Shown here piece after piece: positions 1-8,789 of a stretch of DNA of 30,972 bases. Source of the DNA: Chara braunii. Lineage: Eukaryota > Streptophyta > Charophyceae > Charales > Characeae. The translations under genes were made by a program, and so were the position numbers. Below the pieces are notes generated by a model. That model saw only the letters and a program-made list of their open reading frames with translations, ran no database searches and had not been told where the DNA came from. The stretch spans positions 2,195,166-2,226,137 of the forward strand of contig BFEA01000004.1 of NCBI GenBank assembly GCA_003427395.1, read 5' to 3'. Numbering within the stretch: the stretch's first letter is position 1; every line of letters starts with the position of its first letter.

Positions 1-72
1 GCATCGCGATGCGCTGCAAGTATGATATACATGTATCTAGCGCAGAACAGCGACTATGAGCATATGTCTGGA
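1..72 (+). repeat. Left copy of the 72-bp direct repeat flanking the LINE (likely target-site duplication)
   Basis: Bases 1-72 match 5725-5796 with two differences (T15 vs C5739, T57 vs G5781). Similarity stops abruptly at the LINE start. It may extend further left beyond the window. A long target-site duplication is the simplest reading. Confidence 0.8.
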
Positions 73-325
73 GTCCCAGCTGAAGAAGAAGTGGCCACCT
101 CAGCGGTGGCGGTCCAGGGAAGAAGCGCAAGAGGTCAATCACCCTTGAAAGCACCAAAAACCGTGAGATCCCTGTCACAGTCCCAGGCCTAGCCGCTGCT
201 CCTAGAAGCAGCACCGCAGGATGGCTTCCTAGCAAGGGAAAGGTCCCAAGGCGCGACATCAAGTAAAGCTGAGTCATCTTCCTCAGCACACTCAGGGGCG
301 AAAGCGACCCCTGCCCCAAGCCGGG

Positions 326-985
326 GTGAAAACCTCAAGGAGCAGACGAGTGATCACGGCTTCCAAACCACAGTCAACTGCGCTGGAAAAATGGCTAGTT
401 CCGATGGTCTGTTCACTGGTGAACGGTGCGGTGCACGTTATAGCTTGGCAAGCAGAGAACGCAAAAATCGCGTTTCTCTCACAGATGATAGAGGAACCGG
501 TCACACCTCAGACAACACTCACACCTGCCAGACAGATCTTCAATGACCGTTTCCCACTCCGTATGGTGCCCGACATGGCAATGCCCCGCCTGTACCAAGA
601 ACAAACCAACAGAACCTGCAAGGTGTTTGTCCCGGTACTGGAAGCTAGTATCGCAGCAGACAAGTTGGAAGCCCTCCTACTGGAGGGCCTGAGGACGATC
701 CCGATCTCAGTCTTCATCGAGGAGGACATTGAATCCCTACAGCAAATTTGGGTACAGAACATATCTGATGCGAACTTTCTTGCCAAGATCAACGAAAAGC
801 TGCCCCGGAACAAGTTGCTGCAATCGCTTTATCTGAAGAACACAGTAGCCCAGAAATGGACTTCCTCCGCAGCAACTGCCCCCCCCACCAGGAACGCTAG
901 CGAACCACCTGCAAGCAGCTCCCAGGGACACACCGGCCAGCCTCCCATCCAATCCAGGAGTCAAGTGGCCCGAATGAATGCATAG
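326..985 (+). CDS. LINE ORF1 remnant (probable RNA-binding / chaperone protein)
   Basis: A frame open from 233 (first ATG 326) encodes up to 219 residues ending ARMNA. The middle (residues about 75-180) looks like a folded domain, with charged and hydrophobic alternation such as KVFVPVLEASIAADKLEALL. The tail (residues 180-219) is Ser/Pro/Gln-rich. I see no zinc knuckle or clear RRM. The 5' part is uncertain: another frame, from 64 with a TAG at 190-192, runs open to about 543 with hydrophilic, coding-like sequence. The true ORF1 may therefore switch frames near 500-540. Position directly before ORF2 and an 8-base overlap with it (978-985) support the ORF1 assignment. The 326 start is a guess. 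Confidence 0.6.
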   Translation: MKTSRSRRVITASKPQSTALEKWLVPMVCSLVNGAVHVIAWQAENAKIAFLSQMIEEPVTPQTTLTPARQIFNDRFPLRMVPDMAMPRLYQEQTNRTCKVFVPVLEASIAADKLEALLLEGLRTIPISVFIEEDIESLQQIWVQNISDANFLAKINEKLPRNKLLQSLYLKNTVAQKWTSSAATAPPTRNASEPPASSSQGHTGQPPIQSRSQVARMNA

Positions 986-3900
986 GTTGAATATAGGTTC
1001 CTGGAACCTCCGGGGAATAGGAGACACCTCTAGGAGAAGTAAACGCGCCCGCCTCAAATCTTGGTTACATAGCCAGAAGATCCAAATAGCATGCATCCAA
1101 GAAACAAAGTTAGATGAAAAAAAGATTGCAGATTTAGGCAACTGGTGGGACGGTCCCNAACTCTGGTCCCCAGCGATGGGGACCAGAGGNGGGGTAGGTA
1201 TCCTACTGCACCGAGACCTTCCGATTCAGATATTGGACCAAGCAGCAGACCTGTGGGGCCGCTGGGCATGGGTCAAATTTGCAGCCTTTGGCTCTGACTG
1301 GGCCTTAATGACAGTTTATGCACCTGTGGACAGATCCGAAAGNAACAAATTCTTCCAAGACCTGATCTCCTGCACCCCAGACGTAGACAATCTGTTGGTA
1401 GCGGGGGACTGGAATTGCTCACTCGACGATCTGACGAACACACGTGGAGTTACGCCCGATATCCTGTCACTGGTAGACTACATGACTGAATTGGAACTGT
1501 GTGATGCGTTCAGGTTTATGCACCCCTCAGAACAGGGCTTCACGTGGGGATCCCAAGCCTCGGAAGGGAACAGCGCAGGCTGTCTCAGGAGACTCGATTT
1601 CGGCCTTCTTAGCCCGGTATGGTGGGATGCCCTCACCAACTGTGAAGTGGCAAGACACCCAATGTCCGATCATTACCCGATTAAGATGTCGTTTAGCCTC
1701 CTAGACACAGCAGATAGGGGGAGGGGATTCTTCAGACTGAATGTGCAGAACTGTAAAGACCCAGGCCTCTCGGCCTGGGTACATGAATTCTTTAGCCGCT
1801 GGCCCAGAGCCCAACAGTTTTTCCAGTCTGCGGGGGACTGGTGGGACGCTGGCACGGAAATAGCAGCCAACTTCCCTAGTATATTTTCACGCATCATGGC
1901 AGCTGTTCGAAACAAGGAAGAAGCGGAACTGATAAGAGATCTGCAATGGGTGGAGGACCGCATGCACCTCCACCCCATATCCGCAACAGTTTGGGCGTCG
2001 GAAAGGACCAAGATTCTGGCCAAATGGGATGAGATCCAACAGAGGAAATCAGAGGAATGGGCTGAGAGGCTCACAATAAAGGGCATTTCTGTGTATGACC
2101 GAATGACAAAAGAGTCGTTCCAAAGACTCCTGCCGAAACGGGCAACTCAGTCAATGAAGCTCCTCAACCACCCCTTTGCGCCGGAAGCGAGGATAGCTGC
2201 TACCTCAGATTCAATGTGCGCCTACGCAGTGTTGTACTTCAAAGATATTCTTACCTCCCGTAGACCAGGGGAAGACCCGGGAACAGACCTCACGCAAGGC
2301 ACAGACCACTGGGACAACCTCACAACTAGTCTGACCCCCAGCGGAAAGCTGGACCTAGACCATCCAGTTACAATCGAGGAAGTGGTGGCTACAGCTCAAA
2401 GCATGGCAAAAGGTAAATCACCAGGGAAGGACGGCCTTCCGGTAGAGTTTTACCTACAGCATGGCAAGTTACTGTTTCCGCACCTAGTTGAAATCTACAA
2501 CAAGGTTCTTGCAGGTGACCACCTCTCCAAGGGCATGACTCACGGCATAATCACCATCATGTATAAAAAGGGCGACAAGGCTGAAATTAGGAACTGGAGA
2601 CCGATATCACTGTTGAATGTATCATACAAGATTTTAGCCAAACTCTTAGCAAATAGGCTAGGAAGGTATCTACCTGCGCTAGTCGCCAAGGACCAGGCCG
2701 CCTTCGTCCAAGGTAGGTCCATTTTTGATAACATCATCACTACGATCGAAGCGCTAGAATGGGTGCATCAGGAAAATCTGGACATTGCGATTCTCCTTCT
2801 AGACCTAGAGAAGGCCTACGACAGGGTCAACTGGGCGTACGTACTCACTACTCTGAGGGTCCTTAAATTTGGTCAGAATTTTTGTCGTTGGGTCACAGTT
2901 CTATATGCATATTCAACAGCCTCAGTGTCTGTTAATGGGCACATCTCCTCTCAATTCTCATTAACCAGATCCTTGAGACAGGGATGCCCACTGGCACCCC
3001 TTCTCTTTGTATTGCAGTTAGAAGTGCTGGTCTCCAATATCAGATCGCACCCATGCATCGGAGGCTTACCAATCCAACACACGGAATGCCGCGTGAAGGC
3101 ATTGGCTGATGACCTGATGGCAATCTCAGTTAACACAGTTTCATCGATGCAGGCTCTCAAAAGCTGCTTGAAAGTCTATGCACATCTGTCAGAAGCAGCA
3201 GTGAACTGGTCAAAATCCGTTTATTTTTTACCGGAAAGTTTCTCGCCAGCAGTTGAATGGGGCATGAAGAGGATAGCCAGTGGTACCGCAGAACGTTATT
3301 TGGGCATTCAGGTCACACTGGGTAGATGCGCAGAAGCACAGAACGACCTCCTACAGCAAAGAATTGTCCAGAGACTTACGGTCTGGGGCCCAGCCAAACA
3401 CCTATCCTTGTTCNGTCGCGCCCTGGTCACTAAAGTAGCATTGTTCGCCTTGCTCTGGTTTGTGGGAACCATCAGAGCCCTCGGTAAACAACTGGTTAAA
3501 GTAGTACGCAGAGTTGCAGCCAGATTCATATGGAAACCCTTCTCTAAGGAAGAGGAGGGTTTCANCCCCAAAATAGCATGGGATCTCATCTGCTACCCAC
3601 AAGATGAAGGGGGTTTGGGTATGTTAGATCCGGCCAAACAGAATNNGGCATTGCTGTGTAGGTGGGTGACCAAGGCCATTTCCAGCACATCGGAGGATCA
3701 CTGGATTCTCTTGGCAGAACTAATACTAGCACAGGATTGGAACTTACCACGCTTCAAGGATGTATGGAGCTGCTGTATGATAGACTCTTTCTTGCGCAGA
3801 CGAATTGCCTCCCCATTCTGGAAGGATGTGCTTTCAGCGTGGAAGAAAGTGGGACCGAGACACTGCGTCGCCCCAACAACAAGGGAGGAGGTACTCGCCC

Positions 3901-5093
3901 AACCACTGTTCGACAATGCTGCAATTCGGGACAAGAATGGGACGCCCTTCTCAGCAGGCAGCGCCCCAACTGCATTCGGTAGGCAATGGGCGGAAAGAGG
4001 GATGCTTTACGTCTTAGATCTGTGGGATGAGGTTACTGGCCAATGGCGACCAATCGACGACATCAGAGCCAAACTGGGGCGACTTGGACACATAGAAGAG
4101 AGAGTGGCCTTACTCAAGGCTGCTATCCCCCCGGAATGGGCTCACTTGCTCAGTCCGGCAGGTGTCCCCTCTCCGGGGACCTGGTTCAAAAGACAGGACC
4201 AAACAGACGAGGAGGAACAGGTCAGCACAGTATGGAAGTTACTCACCATAGAGGTGGACGGCTCCAGGACGTTTCAGCAGTGGAACACGGATCCCTCCTC
4301 ATCAGGACTGACCTGCGTGGATGAGGTTTCCTCTCTCCATCCCACCAGACCACTGGGCAACTTGGTACAAGTGAGAGTTCGAGAAAAAGCTGCAGAAGAC
4401 GGCACCTGGGCATGCGAGATATGGGCAAACGGTAGATCAATCCGGTCTCTCCGTTTAGACCCAAAGTTGTGGTCANGGAGAGGGTCAAAGAAGTTCCCGC
4501 AGGAAGCTTGGTTAACAGACTACTCATCAGGAGGAGGATACGAGCTCATCCAATCAGAAAGAGCGCCACTGTCGGTAGCAGTTGGCAGATGGGCACAGGT
4601 ACGTTATGAGAAAGAGGAAGATGTGAGTCGTGACATCAGAAGATGCTGGAGCCAACTCCGGAAGATCCCATCAGCGAGAGCGGCGGCACTACTCTGGTTA
4701 CTATCGCTACTAGCAACTCCCTCGGCAGTTTGGCTAGCTGAAAGAGGGATGAAGATTCAAATCCACTGCTCCAGATGTCGTTGGCCTTTCGAGTCCACAG
4801 TGCATCTCTGGCTATCATGCCCCCTATCCCAACGGATATGGAAGTGGTGGGCGGAGCACTGGAACCGTATCAGTAACTGGGCTTTTCCCTGGGACGACCG
4901 CTGGATTCTGTTCGGCGGCGTCCCAGACGGGTTCTCACTGGATAAAGGATGGGGCTATGTGGCCCAAGCACTGAGAGCATGTCTCGTCCTTGTCATCTGG
5001 GACATGAGGAACAGGAACGTCTTCGAAGTTCTTGTCCGACAAGGCTATCAAATGCACGATGAAAACGCATGTCCGAAGGAATATCAAGAGTGA
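978..5093 (+). CDS. LINE ORF2: AP-endonuclease + reverse transcriptase
   Basis: This 1,371-residue protein nicks target DNA and primes cDNA synthesis on the cut. The endonuclease (residues 4-240) shows SWNLRG, catalytic QETK (E42), GDWN (143-146), RRLD (204-207) and MSDHYP (229-234). The reverse transcriptase (about 465-790) shows GKSPGKDGLP, NWRPISLLN, LLLDLEKAYDRVNW (catalytic D609), RQGCPLAPLLF and LADD (709-712, in place of the usual F/YADD). A C-terminal C-x2-C-x8-H-x4-C finger (C1264, C1267, H1276, C1281) resembles the zf-RVT motif of plant L1 elements. Seven sites within the ORF hold ambiguous bases, none creating a stop. The last 20 or so residues look frameshifted: the natural tail continues in another frame to 5235. 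Confidence 0.93.
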   Translation: MHRLNIGSWNLRGIGDTSRRSKRARLKSWLHSQKIQIACIQETKLDEKKIADLGNWWDGPXLWSPAMGTRXGVGILLHRDLPIQILDQAADLWGRWAWVKFAAFGSDWALMTVYAPVDRSEXNKFFQDLISCTPDVDNLLVAGDWNCSLDDLTNTRGVTPDILSLVDYMTELELCDAFRFMHPSEQGFTWGSQASEGNSAGCLRRLDFGLLSPVWWDALTNCEVARHPMSDHYPIKMSFSLLDTADRGRGFFRLNVQNCKDPGLSAWVHEFFSRWPRAQQFFQSAGDWWDAGTEIAANFPSIFSRIMAAVRNKEEAELIRDLQWVEDRMHLHPISATVWASERTKILAKWDEIQQRKSEEWAERLTIKGISVYDRMTKESFQRLLPKRATQSMKLLNHPFAPEARIAATSDSMCAYAVLYFKDILTSRRPGEDPGTDLTQGTDHWDNLTTSLTPSGKLDLDHPVTIEEVVATAQSMAKGKSPGKDGLPVEFYLQHGKLLFPHLVEIYNKVLAGDHLSKGMTHGIITIMYKKGDKAEIRNWRPISLLNVSYKILAKLLANRLGRYLPALVAKDQAAFVQGRSIFDNIITTIEALEWVHQENLDIAILLLDLEKAYDRVNWAYVLTTLRVLKFGQNFCRWVTVLYAYSTASVSVNGHISSQFSLTRSLRQGCPLAPLLFVLQLEVLVSNIRSHPCIGGLPIQHTECRVKALADDLMAISVNTVSSMQALKSCLKVYAHLSEAAVNWSKSVYFLPESFSPAVEWGMKRIASGTAERYLGIQVTLGRCAEAQNDLLQQRIVQRLTVWGPAKHLSLFXRALVTKVALFALLWFVGTIRALGKQLVKVVRRVAARFIWKPFSKEEEGFXPKIAWDLICYPQDEGGLGMLDPAKQNXALLCRWVTKAISSTSEDHWILLAELILAQDWNLPRFKDVWSCCMIDSFLRRRIASPFWKDVLSAWKKVGPRHCVAPTTREEVLAQPLFDNAAIRDKNGTPFSAGSAPTAFGRQWAERGMLYVLDLWDEVTGQWRPIDDIRAKLGRLGHIEERVALLKAAIPPEWAHLLSPAGVPSPGTWFKRQDQTDEEEQVSTVWKLLTIEVDGSRTFQQWNTDPSSSGLTCVDEVSSLHPTRPLGNLVQVRVREKAAEDGTWACEIWANGRSIRSLRLDPKLWSXRGSKKFPQEAWLTDYSSGGGYELIQSERAPLSVAVGRWAQVRYEKEEDVSRDIRRCWSQLRKIPSARAAALLWLLSLLATPSAVWLAERGMKIQIHCSRCRWPFESTVHLWLSCPLSQRIWKWWAEHWNRISNWAFPWDDRWILFGGVPDGFSLDKGWGYVAQALRACLVLVIWDMRNRNVFEVLVRQGYQMHDENACPKEYQE

Positions 5094-5235
5094 CTGGCGA
5101 CGCAAGGTCTCCAATTCTCAACAAGGGACTGCAAGTCTAGCCTGGTTCATGGAAACCTGGGCTCTCCAGGGGAGGCTAGCAACGATTCAAGAGGGAAAAC
5201 TGAAGTTGGATGAGTGGTTACTAAGCAGTGATTAA
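5026..5235 (+). pseudogene. Displaced C-terminal tail of LINE ORF2 (frameshifted)
   Basis: In the frame one base ahead of ORF2, from about 5026 to the TGA-free end at 5235 (stop TAA), the sequence reads SDKAIKCTMKTHVRRNIKSD and on to LDEWLLSSD, about 67 residues. It looks like a basic helical tail. The ORF2 frame over the same bases gives an unnatural short end (VRQGYQMHDENACPKEYQE). A one-base gain or two-base loss near 5020-5030 would explain both. Confidence 0.6.
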
Positions 5236-5724
5236 CAACCTGGGTACTCGGTTTCTCTCCGTAGTAGGAGGGCAGCATTGGTAGTTANCAGGGACTGGAG
5301 GGAGTACCGCGGGGACACTTGGAGCCTATGCTCCACCACCCCGTGTTAGGGGCGGTATCAGATCTCAAGCAGTCGTAGCTGTCTGAGTCGGAAATCTGTC
5401 TCAAGAAGTTTATTGACCTGAGGAAGCACTGCAGGTCATTGGGGATTGGTCCCCGCGGGGGTAGCTGGTTTGCTTCTCCCCCCATAAGCGAAACTGGGTA
5501 ATGCTCCCAGAGGTTACTTCCCGGGTAGACTGTGAGGACCCCAGCCTCAAATGGATTACTTGAAATATAAGCCTTGGGCACAGGGCCCGTGAGTTTAGAT
5601 TAAAAAAAAATAAAAAAAATAAAAAAAATTGGCTGCCCGTTTCTTATTTTATGCGAGCAGGGGGCCGGGTGTACTACCGCCCCTCACAACTTTTTTTTTT
5701 TTTTTTTAACCCCCGCACTGCAGC
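5236..5724 (+). other. LINE 3' UTR, A-tail and GC-rich spacer
   Basis: There is no coding frame of note. Bases 5236-5601 look like 3' UTR, ending in a small GC hairpin (GGGC ... GCCC near 5576-5588) before the tail. The tail at 5602-5628 is A-rich with interspersed T. Bases 5630-5690 are GC-rich and unidentified, followed by T17 (5691-5707). Confidence 0.6.
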
Positions 5725-5796
5725 GCATCGCGATGCGCCGCAAGTATGATATACATGTATCTAGCGCAGAACAGCGACTAGGAGCATATGTCTGGA
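5725..5796 (+). repeat. Right copy of the 72-bp direct repeat flanking the LINE
   Basis: This is the partner of bases 1-72, at 70 of 72 identity. It lies about 95 bp beyond the LINE A-tail. Between tail and repeat are a GC-rich stretch and a T17 run (5691-5707). That spacer may be part of a longer duplication whose left half lies outside the window. Confidence 0.8.
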
Positions 5797-6312
5797 TTGG
5801 AGGGAATGAGGCTCTAGCGGACGCTGTGGTTCACATACGGATTATGACCTGTAGGTCCTGTACCATGAGATCTCCATAAAGTATCTTAATGGGCAGGAGT
5901 TCGACGGCCGATGCACGACTGTAGATACAAGCACGTCACTCTGATCAAGGTAGTATGAGCAACGTACCTCCAGTACGAGGGTAGCTTCCGTGACAAGCTT
6001 CTAGATGATGCTGCGTGGGAAGGAAGACATGGGTGAGAAGAACGTGGGACGTGGAAAAAGGAAGGAGCGGAATTGATACAGACATAACAGCATTCTTTTT
6101 GATTGGGCACATCGTACTGTTTTTTGTAAGAGGAGGCCATATTCTTACTAAGGTGGTTGGTGGTTCAAACCTCCTGAAGAGACCCGGTGTGCGCCCGGGT
6201 AAGTGAATTTGTACAGTGTTTTGGAAGATAAAAATGGAATGCATCGTTGTTTTCTTTTAACTTTGTCTTCTCTCCATGTCGTGTGCAGTGTGTGGCCGCT
6301 GTACGTGCCCCT

Positions 6313-6358
<46 letters not shown>

Positions 6359-6977
6359 AAATCAGAGTCCAGCCCTGTTTGGCACCCAAAACATTCTTTT
6401 GGGGGTCTGAAAAACAGATCAGACAGGATTCACAGGAAGATTTTTATTTTTATTTTTTTTATTTTTTGTGGATTCCATTTCCCCCCTTATCTGGACAAAA
6501 ACCGGATGTGTGGATGCACATCTGGATCCAGACGGTGTGGACCGGCATTCGGATGTCCGGATCGTAGCCATGCTTTTTTCCTTCCATTTTCTATTTTTCA
6601 GCATTTTGAGGGCACACCCACTGTTGAGTTTTCGGACGTGAGAGCCGAAAAGCAAAACCAAATGTTTACATGACTTTGTCTATCCGGTTAAAAAGCGCAA
6701 TGGGAGGAATGGATTCAACTCCGTGAAATAAGAACAAAACTACAGAAAACGAATACTAGAACACATGGTGCAAGCCCCCAAAAAACACAGAAACAAATGC
6801 CAAAAACACCGCAAGAGTCGCAGCAAGACAATAAAAGAGAAGACGTGTACGATGGCCCCCACCCTCAAAAAAACGACAAAAACGCAAAATGAACACAAGC
6901 CAAAAACACCACCCTTCACCTGTTTCCCTCCCGACACCAACAAGTTCTTCTGTTATGTGAGCACAGTCACGGTGGCC
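5797..6977. other. Gene-free stretch
   Basis: No exon or recognisable element is visible. It holds a (CT)20 run at 6316-6355, A/T-rich tracts near 6440-6470 and an A-rich, C-containing stretch (6730-7000). A tRNA B-box-like GGTGGTTCAAACCTCC at about 6161-6176 has no convincing A box. Confidence 0.5.
6316..6355. repeat. (CT)n microsatellite
   Basis: About 20 uninterrupted CT units. Confidence 0.98.
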
Positions 6978-7077
6978 ATACGGCAAACGGGAAACAAAAC
7001 AGGATTGAAAAAAAAGAAAATCTGAAAAAAGGATATGGATGAGGTGGATGAAGAGCACCAAGTTTGCCATTGACCTT
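6978..7077 (+). repeat. 100-bp direct repeat, left of the solo LTR
   Basis: It begins ATACGGCAAACGGG and ends TTGACCTT. It is nearly identical to 8069-8168, which begins at the other end of the LTR-like element. Both copies start with ATAC, the same four bases as the LTR's target duplication. Confidence 0.9.
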
Positions 7078-7447
7078 CAGGTCATACTGAAACGGTATTC
7101 ACCAGTTCGCAGTAGCCGATGCAGATCCCAGGGCTCGATCCCTAGTCCCCACCTTACCTGTGTACAGTATCTGTGTCGACCCCTGGAGTTGAACCCGTGA
7201 CCTGTGTATTTGTAACAGTTGGTAGACTGTCGTAGGGTCCATAGGTAGCAGGGGTTCGATCTGTAGACCTGTCGAGTAGGAGTCTTAGTCAGGTCTAGAA
7301 GTCGTAGCTGTAGACTTCCCGAAGGGTCAAGGTCGTAGCTGCTACAGTCTAGAAAGGTCAAGGTCGTAGCTGCTACAGCGTCGAAAGGCCAAGTCTACGG
7401 CCTTCCGGAAGGTCCAAGTAGTGGCCTTTCGAAGTTGCCCATGTTTA

Positions 7448-7543
7448 GACTGAGGTAAGTGGGCAAGTGGTGGAGTCTAGACTGAGGCAAGTGGGCAAGT
7501 GGTGGAGTCTAGACTGAGGCAAGTGGGCAAGTGGTGGAGTCTA
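7448..7543 (+). repeat. 32-bp tandem repeat, three copies, inside the LTR
   Basis: The unit GACTGAGG(C/T)AAGTGGGCAAG with its 12-base extension is repeated at 7448, 7480 and 7512, almost without change. It accounts for most of the length excess of this LTR over its relative at 17415. Confidence 0.95.
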
Positions 7544-7659
7544 CCCGTGCTGAGTCAGAAGTCCCAGTCCCAGTCAGTCCAAATCCAGTCGCGCAAGTAC
7601 CGCATGGGACTGTGTGCACTACGGGCATGGGAAAGGGCCAGACCAACGAGCTGCAGAAG

Positions 7660-7666
7660 TATAAAT
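7660..7666 (+). promoter_or_regulatory. TATA box of LTR copy 1
   Basis: TATAAAT sits in a block conserved with the second LTR (TATAAATA at 17880). Conservation between two otherwise diverged copies supports a core promoter for the parent retrotransposon, transcribing on +. Confidence 0.6.
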
Positions 7667-8068
7667 CAAGACGCAGCGCCCAGCCATTCATTCATTCCTG
7701 CGTGAGCCATGCGGAAGCGCTGCCACAAGCGACTTGTGCGAGGTGGTCTGCAGTGAGCCCGAAGACGAAGTGGGCGAGAAGAAGGAGGGTAGCCATAGCG
7801 ATAGGGTAGCAGCGTCCATAGCCGCCATAGCTGTAGGTAGAGTTCAGTGTGTGTGTACAGAGTATCATGTGTGAGATATCCAGGGTGATCCTGTGTGTGC
7901 GAACAGAGAGTTGTGTGGGCGCTGACGCCATAGCCATCTGAGGTGAACTTGTGTCTGAGCTACGTTTTGGTTGCCATATCTCTGAGTTTTGAGTGGGCGC
8001 ATGTCGCCAGTTTGCTGCACACGTGTTTGCATGCATGAGAAGCGTGAATGAGAGCGAGTCTGACTGCA

Positions 8069-8168
8069 ATACAGCAAACGGGAAACAAAACAGGATTGAA
8101 AAAAAAGAAAATCTGAAAAAAGGATATGGATGAAGATGGATGAAGAGCACCAAGTTTGTCATTGACCT
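8069..8168 (+). repeat. 100-bp direct repeat, right of the solo LTR
   Basis: Partner of 6978-7077, directly abutting the LTR 3' end. The period between copies is 1,091 bp. Confidence 0.9.
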
Positions 8169-8274
8169 TCGGCAGCACACATTCACACACGAACAAACAT
8201 GATACCAGTGAAGCAGCCTGCGACCTCTCTTCATAGAGGCCAGTACAGGCCAAATAATTACCCCATGAAAGGGC

Positions 8275-8427
8275 TTAAACCACCAGTATATCCAGCTATC
8301 GGTCGCGGGCCCTTTTCAGAGGCCGCCTGCCGCCGATTCAATATATCTACGGCGCTGGGCCTCTGAAATTTCCGTAGGCGACGAGCTTTCATTTCAGCAA
8401 GGCTGGGGCCATGTACTGGCGGTTTAA
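8275..8427. mobile_element. Fold-back MITE, TTAA-flanked (family B, copy 1)
   Basis: The ends are TTAAACCACCAGTATAT and, inverted, TTAAACCGCCAGTACAT, with inner inverted blocks TTCAGAGGCC/GGCCTCTGAA. About 153 bp long, no coding capacity. The second copy is at 16650. TTAA at both ends suggests insertion at TTAA. Confidence 0.75.
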
Positions 8428-8789
8428 TGGCCAAAGAATATCCCATCCCCTGACCTGTGTGGGCCAAATAGGAAAAAACTATCCTATAGTCGGAGTCGAC
8501 CATTAGCAACAAAAAAAGAAAAAAAGAAAAAATTGCACCCACTCACGTGTTCTGTACACACCTACAGGTCCTATTCACAAGGCAATGAACAAAGAGAGCT
8601 CAGAAATCATTTGTACAAACTCAGGTCAGTCAGGTGCCCAGTACACCTATAGCCTATAGGCAATCGATTGAACAGAAAAAGCTAGGAACAAATCTTTTTT
8701 TCTTTTTGTCTTTTCAAAACTAAGCTATATTTTTCTCTCAAAAAATTTACCTCCCACAACCTACCCTTGCACCTACATCTACCTAAGTC

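Larger units (their letters stand above)
73..5628 (+). mobile_element. L1-type non-LTR retrotransposon (LINE), 5'-truncated
   Basis: The element has an ORF1 remnant (about 73-985), an ORF2 with AP-endonuclease and reverse transcriptase (978-5093), a 3' UTR (about 5236-5601) and an A-rich tail of three A8-9T units (5602-5628). The 5' junction falls directly inside ORF1-like sequence with no 5' UTR, so the copy is probably 5'-truncated. It is antisense to the Fd-GOGAT gene. ORF2 is open over 1,371 codons, implying a young insertion. Eight of the window's nine ambiguous-base sites lie within it, suggesting a high-copy family that is hard to assemble. Confidence 0.9.
7088..8068 (+). mobile_element. 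Probable solo LTR (family A, copy 1)
   Basis: The element starts TGAAACGG and ends GACTGCA. It is flanked by ATAC on both sides (7084-7087 and 8069-8072), and has a TATA box at 7660-7666. It aligns along its length with 17415-18340, sharing the GATGCAGATCCCAG block near the start, AGTATAAAT, and the ATTCATTC and GGAAGCGCTG blocks. TG...CA ends, a short target duplication and an internal promoter are LTR hallmarks. I see no internal retrotransposon genes next to it, hence solo LTR. Confidence 0.75.

Noticed and set aside
6130-6205. tRNA-like sequence on + with a GGTTCAAACC box
   Set aside because: No A box at the right distance and no cloverleaf.
6739-7070. Overlapping minus-strand ORFs rich in F, V and L
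   Set aside because: They are the complement of an A- and C-rich tract and look hydrophobic only because of base composition.
7692-8234. 180-codon minus-strand ORF
   Set aside because: Lies across the LTR and its flanking repeat. Sequence is hydrophobic by composition, no homology recognised, and it is antisense to the TATA box conserved between LTR copies.
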